A DNA stretch of 56,265 nt, taken from positions 1-56,265 of the forward strand of contig NZ_CANTKB010000022.1 in assembly GCF_947654165.1 (NCBI RefSeq), read 5' to 3'. The DNA comes from an uncultured Blautia sp. Lineage in GTDB: Bacteria; Bacillota; Clostridia; Lachnospirales; Lachnospiraceae. The notes beneath the pieces were generated by a model, which saw only the letters and a list, made by a program, of their open reading frames with translations, was not told where the DNA came from and searched no databases. Of the stretch, positions 51,930 through 56,265 are shown one piece after another. Position numbers and translations under genes: made by a program. Every line of letters starts with the position of its first letter. Within the stretch, counting starts at the first letter, position 1.

Positions 51930-52688
51930 TTATTTCATGCACCGGCAGATTTCTTCCTTGACCTGCAGCACAATTTTTGCCAGTTCTTCTATCCGTTCAT
52001 CTGACATTCTGGCAATGGGGGCAGAGATAGAAAAGGCATATTTCGGACGTCCTTTGTAGTCCGGGATGCTCACTGCGATGCAGCGGACACCCAGCTCATT
52101 TTCTTCGTCATCTAAAGCATAACCTTTTGCGCTTACCTCTTTTATTTTTTCTAAAAATTGGGTATAATCAATAATAGTATGAGGCGTCAGTTTCTTGATA
52201 TCGCTGTCATTCCAGATTGTCTGAATCCGTGCGGAATCCATATCTGCCATCATGGCTTTTCCAACACCGGAGCAGTACAGAGGAATGCGGCTTCCTACTT
52301 TGGACACCATGCGGATGGAGTTTTGCTGGGATTCTTCTTTGCAGATATAGACGGCATCAAGACCATCTAACTGGACAAAGTGTACTGTTTCCCCAATCTC
52401 TGCCGAAAGTTTTCTCAGGCAGGGGCGGACCGTGTCAAGGATGTCAATGTGACTGAGAAGTTTGTTGGAAAGATTCAGGAGTTTAAAGGAGAGGGCATAC
52501 TTTCCGGTCTCACTGTCCTGTTTCACATATTCCATATACATCAATGAGCTTAGCAGCCGGTGAACGGTACTTTTATTCAAATCCAGATGGCTGCACAGTT
52601 CTGCAAGGGTTACCGGACCGGTTTCGGCCAGGATTTCCATGACCAGGAATAAACGGTCTGCCACCTGTATGGGATTTTTATTTTCCAT
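51930..52688 (-). CDS. IclR-family transcriptional regulator (KdgR-like)
   Basis: 252 aa. N-terminal winged helix (VADRLFLVMEILAETGPVTLAELCSHLDLNKSTVHRLLSSL), then the IclR effector domain (ETVHFVQLDGLDAVYICKEES ... RIPLYCSGVGKAMMA ... GYALDDEENELGVRCIAVSIPD...). It is divergent from eda-kdgK, so it most likely controls 2-keto-3-deoxygluconate breakdown and responds to KDG or a related sugar acid. It has its own palindrome-bearing promoter. Confidence 0.88.
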   Translation of the reverse strand: MENKNPIQVADRLFLVMEILAETGPVTLAELCSHLDLNKSTVHRLLSSLMYMEYVKQDSETGKYALSFKLLNLSNKLLSHIDILDTVRPCLRKLSAEIGETVHFVQLDGLDAVYICKEESQQNSIRMVSKVGSRIPLYCSGVGKAMMADMDSARIQTIWNDSDIKKLTPHTIIDYTQFLEKIKEVSAKGYALDDEENELGVRCIAVSIPDYKGRPKYAFSISAPIARMSDERIEELAKIVLQVKEEICRCMK

Positions 52689-52734
52689 AATGCTTCTCCT
52701 TATCTGTTTTACATTGCATAATCATACAGCCGTA

Positions 52735-52763
52735 ATTGTAGCACGTTCCGAAGAACGTGGCAA
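52735..52763 (-). promoter_or_regulatory. iclR-type gene promoter with an 18-bp palindrome in the spacer
   Basis: On the minus strand, TTGCCA (52763-52758), a 17-base spacer and TACAAT (52740-52735). The spacer is filled by CACGTTC (52742-52748), CGAA and GAACGTG (52753-52759), a perfect palindrome. Autoregulation is the likely purpose. Confidence 0.65.
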
Positions 52764-52809
52764 TAGGGAGATAGAAAGGGAATTTTTTGTAGATTTTTCT
52801 GACTTTCTC

Positions 52810-52881
52810 TTGACATTTAAGAAAGCAGTAGTATAATGCAAATTAAAGATATCGCATTACGAAATGGCGTTTCATAATGCG
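52810..52881 (+). promoter_or_regulatory. eda-kdgK promoter and operator
   Basis: TTGACA (52810-52815), 16-base spacer, perfect TATAAT (52832-52837). Downstream of the start site, CGCATTACGAAA (52853-52864) and TTTCATAATGCG (52870-52881) are inverted with 11 of 12 positions matching, and a second TTTC-N6-GAAA element follows at about 52888-52901. A palindrome with GAAA...TTTC core in this place fits an IclR/KdgR-type roadblock operator. Confidence 0.7.
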
Positions 52882-52924
52882 GAACGATTTCCATAACGAA
52901 AGAATTCAAGGAGGATTTGTGAAG

Positions 52925-53566
52925 ATGAGCACAGTAGCAGAAAAAATTGCAGGATTTGGGGTAGTGCCAGTTGTTGTATTAGAAGATGTAAAAGATGCAG
53001 CACCTCTGGCAAAAGCACTGGTAGAAGGTGGCCTTCCATGTGCAGAAGTAACTTTCCGTACAGCAGCAGCAGAGGAATCTATCAGAATCATGGCAACAGA
53101 ATATCCTGATATGTTTGTTGGAGCAGGTACTGTTCTGACTATCGAACAGGTTGACCGTGCAGTAGCAGCAGGAGCTAAATTTATTGTAAGCCCTGGATTT
53201 GACCCTGAAATCGTAGATTACTGCCTGGAAAAAGAGATTCCTGTATTCCCAGGATGTATCACACCATCAGAAGTAGCACAGGCTGTTAAGAGAGGATTAA
53301 AAGTAGTAAAATTCTTCCCAGCAGAACAGTTCGGCGGAGTAGCTACAATCAAAGCTATGGCAGCTCCTTATGTAGGACTGAAATTCATGCCTACAGGCGG
53401 TGTAAGTGCTAAGAATCTGGAAAGCTATTTAAGCTGTGACAAAATTATTGCATGCGGCGGAAGCTGGATGGTAAAAGGTGATTTAGTAAAAGCCGGAAAA
53501 TTTGATGAAATCAAAAATCTTACTGAAGAAGCTGTAAAATTAGCTGCTTCCATCAGAAATAAATAA
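52925..53566 (+). CDS. eda: KDPG/KHG aldolase
   Basis: 213 aa from the ATG at 52925 (AAGGAGG 10 bases up). TIM barrel with the catalytic Glu in GLPCAEVTFRTAAAEESI, FVGAGTVLTIEQVDRAVAAGAKFIVSPGFDPEIVDYC, GCITPSEVAQAVKRGLKVVKFFPAEQFGG (Schiff-base Lys in VVKFFPAE) and FMPTGGVSAKNL. It splits 2-keto-3-deoxy-6-phosphogluconate to pyruvate and glyceraldehyde-3-P. First gene of the KDG operon. Confidence 0.95.
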   Translation: MSTVAEKIAGFGVVPVVVLEDVKDAAPLAKALVEGGLPCAEVTFRTAAAEESIRIMATEYPDMFVGAGTVLTIEQVDRAVAAGAKFIVSPGFDPEIVDYCLEKEIPVFPGCITPSEVAQAVKRGLKVVKFFPAEQFGGVATIKAMAAPYVGLKFMPTGGVSAKNLESYLSCDKIIACGGSWMVKGDLVKAGKFDEIKNLTEEAVKLAASIRNK

Positions 53567-53595
53567 AAATACTAGAATAAGAGGAGAATAAGAAA

Positions 53596-54621
53596 ATGGC
53601 AAAGAAAGTAATTACATTTGGTGAAATTATGTTAAGACTGGCTCCAGAAGGATATTATCGTTTTGTACAGGCTGATACCTTTGGAGCAACCTACGGCGGT
53701 GGAGAAGCAAACGTAGCAGTATCTTTAGCAAACTACGGTTTTGACGCAAAATTCGTTACAAAACTTCCAAAACACGAAATTGGACAGGCTGCAATCAACT
53801 CCCTGAGAAAATACGGTGTTGATACAACTGATATTGTTCGTGGTGGTGACCGTGTAGGTATCTACTTCCTGGAAAAAGGTGCTTCCCAGAGACCATCCAA
53901 AGTTATCTATGACCGTGCAGGATCTTCTATCGCAGCAGCTTCCAGAGAAGACTTTGACTGGAAAAACATTTTCGATGGTGCTGAATGGTTCCATTTCACA
54001 GGTATCACACCAGCATTAAATGATGAAGTAGCTGCTATCTGCCTGGATGCTTGTAAAGCTGCAAAAGAAGCAGGTCTTACTATTTCCTGTGACTTAAACT
54101 ACAGAAACAAACTGTGGTCCAAAGAAAAAGCAGGACAGGTTATGGGCGAAATCTGCAAATACGTAGACGTATGTATTGCAAACGAAGAAGATGCTGCTGA
54201 CGTATTCGGAATCAAAGCTGCAAACACAGACGTTACTACAGGTACTGTAAACCATGAAGGATACAAAGATGTTGCAAAACAGTTAGCTGACCGTTTCGGA
54301 TTCCAGAAAGTTGCTATTACTCTTCGTGAATCTTTATCTGCAAATGATAACAACTGGTCTGCTATGTTATATGACGGAACTGACTACTACTTCAGCAAAA
54401 AATACAAAATGCACATTGTTGACCGTGTAGGTGGCGGTGACTCCTTCGGTGGCGGATTAATCTGTGCATGCTTAAACGGATATGATGCTCAGTCTACCAT
54501 TGAATTTGCAGTAGCTGCATCCTGCCTGAAACATTCTATCGAAGGTGACTTCAACATGGTTTCCATGGATGAAGTTTCTAAACTGGCAGGCGGAGACGGT
54601 TCAGGCCGTGTTCAGAGATAA
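53596..54621 (+). CDS. kdgK: 2-keto-3-deoxygluconate kinase (PfkB family)
   Basis: 341 aa. ITFGEIMLRLAPEGYYRFVQ, GGGEANVAVSLANYGFDAKFVTKLP, and the C-terminal VDRVGGGDSFGGGLICACL with the catalytic Asp and anion hole. It phosphorylates KDG to KDPG, the Eda substrate, so the two form a route from uronates to central metabolism. C-ending codons (AAC, TTC, GAC) are commoner than in neighbouring genes, which suggests high expression. Confidence 0.92.
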   Translation: MAKKVITFGEIMLRLAPEGYYRFVQADTFGATYGGGEANVAVSLANYGFDAKFVTKLPKHEIGQAAINSLRKYGVDTTDIVRGGDRVGIYFLEKGASQRPSKVIYDRAGSSIAAASREDFDWKNIFDGAEWFHFTGITPALNDEVAAICLDACKAAKEAGLTISCDLNYRNKLWSKEKAGQVMGEICKYVDVCIANEEDAADVFGIKAANTDVTTGTVNHEGYKDVAKQLADRFGFQKVAITLRESLSANDNNWSAMLYDGTDYYFSKKYKMHIVDRVGGGDSFGGGLICACLNGYDAQSTIEFAVAASCLKHSIEGDFNMVSMDEVSKLAGGDGSGRVQR

Positions 54622-54629
54622 TTTGTTGT

Positions 54630-54696
54630 AAATGCCAACCCTTATTGCCATTAGGGAACATTTTCATACATGGAGCCTGGACATAGATTCAGGCTC
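54630..54696 (+). terminator. Two hairpins after kdgK, possible terminator
   Basis: AAATG...CCCT (54630-54642) pairs with AGGG...CATTT (54653-54663), followed by TCATAC. A second pair, GAGCCTG (54673-54679) with CAGGCTC (54690-54696), lacks a T-run. Termination is likely but not strong. Confidence 0.4.
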
Positions 54697-54734
54697 TGCA
54701 TTCCTTCCAATCATATAAATTGAGTGTTTTCAAG

Positions 54735-54785
54735 CCCTCTGGATTCATAGGATATTATAAAACCATGAATCCAGGGGGATTTTTT
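54735..54785 (+). promoter_or_regulatory. 14-bp stem with T-run that contains the ylmC ribosome site
   Basis: CCCTCTGGATTCAT (54735-54748) pairs with ATGAATCCAGGGGG (54765-54778) with one G-T pair; a 16-base AT-rich loop lies between and ATTTTTT follows, ending at the ATG. As RNA it is both a good terminator and a mask for the AGGGGGA ribosome site. The loop holds TATTATAAAA, which could be a -10 element. Confidence 0.6.
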
Positions 54786-55040
54786 ATGCGGATTTGTGAA
54801 CTGAGACAAAAGGAAGTGGTGAATATCTGTTCCTGCAGGACTCTTGGCTGTCCTCTGGACATTGAATTTAATCCAAGGACAGGATGTGTGGAAGCTATGA
54901 TTGTACCTGTTCCGGGGAAAATGTGCGGACTCTTTGGACCTGCGGCAGAGTATGTCATTCCTTTTTCCTGTATCCGGCAGATTGGAGAGGATATCATTCT
55001 GGTAGAGATTCAGGAAGAAAAGTGCATAAAAAAAGAATAA
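54786..55040 (+). CDS. YlmC/YmxH-family sporulation protein
   Basis: 84 aa from the ATG at 54786, where MRICELRQKEVVNIC begins; the open frame goes further up but through the hairpin. The PRC-barrel-like pattern CRTLGCPLDIEFNPRTGCVEAMIVPVPGKMCGLFG ... YVIPFSCIRQIGEDIILVEI fits the YlmC/YmxH family, found in spore formers. The role is not well defined. It is expressed apart from kdgK if the hairpin terminates. Confidence 0.82.
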   Translation: MRICELRQKEVVNICSCRTLGCPLDIEFNPRTGCVEAMIVPVPGKMCGLFGPAAEYVIPFSCIRQIGEDIILVEIQEEKCIKKE

Positions 55041-55042
55041 GA

Positions 55043-55077
55043 ACAACTTGTGAATACATGCATACAAGTTGTAAAAT
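55043..55077 (+). promoter_or_regulatory. araR promoter with an overlapping operator
   Basis: TTGTGA (55049-55054), 17-base spacer, TAAAAT (55072-55077). ACAACTTGT (55043-55051) and ACAAGTTGT (55064-55072) are perfect 9-bp inverted arms with a 12-base centre. The (A)CTTGT...ACAAGT arms resemble the known AraR site form (TTGT...ACAA), so the repressor likely blocks its own promoter. Confidence 0.6.
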
Positions 55078-55102
55078 AAAAGATAGAAAAAGGAGGTGGA
55101 AT

Positions 55103-56200
55103 ATGACACAGGAAAACGGAAAAACAAAATATTATGCCCTTATGGAAGAACTGAAAGATTCTATATTAAGGGGAAAAATAAAAGCAGGAGAAAAACTCCC
55201 ATCAGAAAACCAGCTTTCCGCCCAATACCATATCAGCCGCCATACCGTAAGAAAAGCTCTTTCAATCTTAATTCAGGAAGGCTATATTGTGGCAGAGCAC
55301 GGAAGAGGAACATTTTGCTCAGAGCGCATGTGTCATTTGAAGCAGTCCAAGAATATTGCAGTTATTACTACCTATATCTCTGACTACATTTTTCCAAGGC
55401 TCATACAAGGGATGGATAAGGTACTGACAGAGAACGGATACAGCATTATTCTGAAAAATACAGCCAACAGCAGAAGCAAAGAGGCAAAGGTTCTGGAAGA
55501 TATTCTTACGAAAGATATTGACGGACTGATCATTGAGCCAAGTAAAAGCCAGATTTTATGCAGGCATACCAACTTGTATGCTTTGCTGGACCAGTATCAG
55601 ATTCCCTATGTGTTTATCCAGGGCGTATATTCCCAGATGACGGATAAACCGCATATTCTCATGGATGACTGCCAGGGAGGATATCTGGTGACTAAATATT
55701 TGCTGGAAATGGGGCATAGAAACCTGATTGGTATTTTCAAGGCCGATGATTTTCAGGGGAAGGAGCGTCACAAAGGGTATGTGAAAGCACTTCAGGAAGC
55801 AGGATTTTCCTATGATCCGGACCGGGTGGTGTGGTTTCATACGGAAGACCGGAAACGGAAACCAGCATTGGCGGTGAAACAGATGATGGAACAGCAGATG
55901 GAAATAGATGGAATTGTGTGTTATAACGACCAGATTGCAGTGGAAGTGATTCGGGCATTAAAAGATTTGGGAAAACATGTTCCGGAAGATATTTCGGTGA
56001 CCGGCTACGATAATTCCTTTATGGCAGCAGGAGACCTGAAGCTGACCACCATTGCCCATCCCCAGGAAAAATTAGGAGAAATGGCAGCAGAGCTGCTGCT
56101 GGAAAAAATCAGGGAAATACCGGAAGAAAAAAGTCAGATACCAAGACTGATTCAGCCGGAATTAATAAAAGGAAATTCTGTTATCAGACGGAATTCCTGA
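55103..56200 (+). CDS. araR: GntR/LacI-hybrid repressor, AraR type
   Basis: 365 aa from the ATG at 55103 (AAAGGAGGTGG ribosome site). Residues 8-78 are a GntR winged helix (KLPSENQLSAQYHISRHTVRKALSILIQEGYIVAEHGRGTF). The rest is a LacI-type sugar-binding domain (NIAVITTYISDYIFPRLIQGMDKVLTENGYSI ... DGLIIEPSKS ... DGIVCYNDQIAVEVIRAL ... ISVTGYDNSF). This fusion defines AraR, which represses arabinose genes until L-arabinose binds. No arabinose enzymes are in the window; the effector is inferred. Confidence 0.85.
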   Translation: MTQENGKTKYYALMEELKDSILRGKIKAGEKLPSENQLSAQYHISRHTVRKALSILIQEGYIVAEHGRGTFCSERMCHLKQSKNIAVITTYISDYIFPRLIQGMDKVLTENGYSIILKNTANSRSKEAKVLEDILTKDIDGLIIEPSKSQILCRHTNLYALLDQYQIPYVFIQGVYSQMTDKPHILMDDCQGGYLVTKYLLEMGHRNLIGIFKADDFQGKERHKGYVKALQEAGFSYDPDRVVWFHTEDRKRKPALAVKQMMEQQMEIDGIVCYNDQIAVEVIRALKDLGKHVPEDISVTGYDNSFMAAGDLKLTTIAHPQEKLGEMAAELLLEKIREIPEEKSQIPRLIQPELIKGNSVIRRNS

Positions 56201-56265
56201 ACAAAGAATAATAATCTCTCGGAATCCTGAGTGATTATAGCCAGCATAGCTGGCATTGAGCTTTG
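56201..56265. other. Right-edge non-coding stretch
   Basis: After the araR stop only a small perfect hairpin is seen, GCCAGC (56240-56245) with GCTGGC (56249-56254), without a T-run. No gene start is visible. Confidence 0.4.

Overview
The window looks like a chromosomal stretch of a spore-forming Firmicute of the Lachnospiraceae, most likely Blautia or a close relative. The reasons are the clostridial gene orders (def-fmt-rsmB-rlmN-PP2C-prkC-rsgA-rpe-thiN; a dcw cluster running into spoIIGA-sigE), sporulation genes, a DAP-type MurE and AT-leaning codon use. No tRNA, rRNA or CRISPR array was seen. The genus is an inference; no database was searched.

Layout. (1) 1-~5.2 kb, minus strand: the end of a Tn916-like integrative conjugative element (ICE), with the first codons of an FtsK-type coupling protein, an XRE repressor plus a 38-aa membrane peptide, two DUF961 proteins, a folded non-coding leader and a large thioester/Cna-B/VaFE surface adhesin. 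It stops inside the first codons of an N-acetylmuramoyl-L-alanine amidase gene. (2) 5.4-18 kb: a membrane protein, the molybdate operon modABC plus a molybdopterin-binding protein, RelQ, a DUF5685/J-domain/membrane-protein/DUF445 cluster, a two-component system, dus and a YczE-type membrane protein. (3) 18-31 kb: a long housekeeping run, murE-priA-def-fmt-rsmB-rlmN-PP2C-prkC, then rsgA-rpe-thiN. (4) 31-33 kb: ychF flanked on both sides by unusual repeats, then a Spo0E-like gene. (5) 33.2-46.5 kb: the division and cell wall cluster mraZ-rsmH-ftsL-two class B PBPs-mraY-murD-ftsW-murA-ftsQ-ftsZ, with MraZ boxes in front. murA sits where murG is usually found. (6) 46.6-50.1 kb: aroE-aroD, then spoIIGA-sigE behind a Spo0A-type promoter. 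(7) 50.1-51.6 kb: an SPFH protein, a ribbon-helix-helix protein and a shortened YbjQ protein. (8) 51.6-56.2 kb: the largest repeat array, an IclR regulator divergent from eda-kdgK, a YlmC/YmxH sporulation protein and an AraR-type repressor.

How the parts work together. Regions 3 and 5 supply peptidoglycan precursors, septal synthases and PASTA-kinase signalling. Regions 4, 6 and 8 contribute to sporulation control: a Spo0E-type phosphatase would drain Spo0A~P, Spo0A~P would switch on spoIIGA-sigE, and SpoIIGA would process pro-sigma-E. The IclR/eda/kdgK and AraR loci point to use of uronates and arabinose from plant polysaccharides.

Most noteworthy signals: (a) degenerate ~52-bp tandem units with inverted CCTAC/GTAGG arms in three intergenic gaps; (b) a spoIIGA control region whose promoter -10 lies in one arm of a long inverted repeat and whose ribosome site lies in the other, so only transcripts from the sporulation promoter should be translatable; (c) an SPFH-RHH-YbjQ operon with two tandem 11-bp operator-like repeats and a non-ATG start; (d) an ICE end that breaks an amidase gene.
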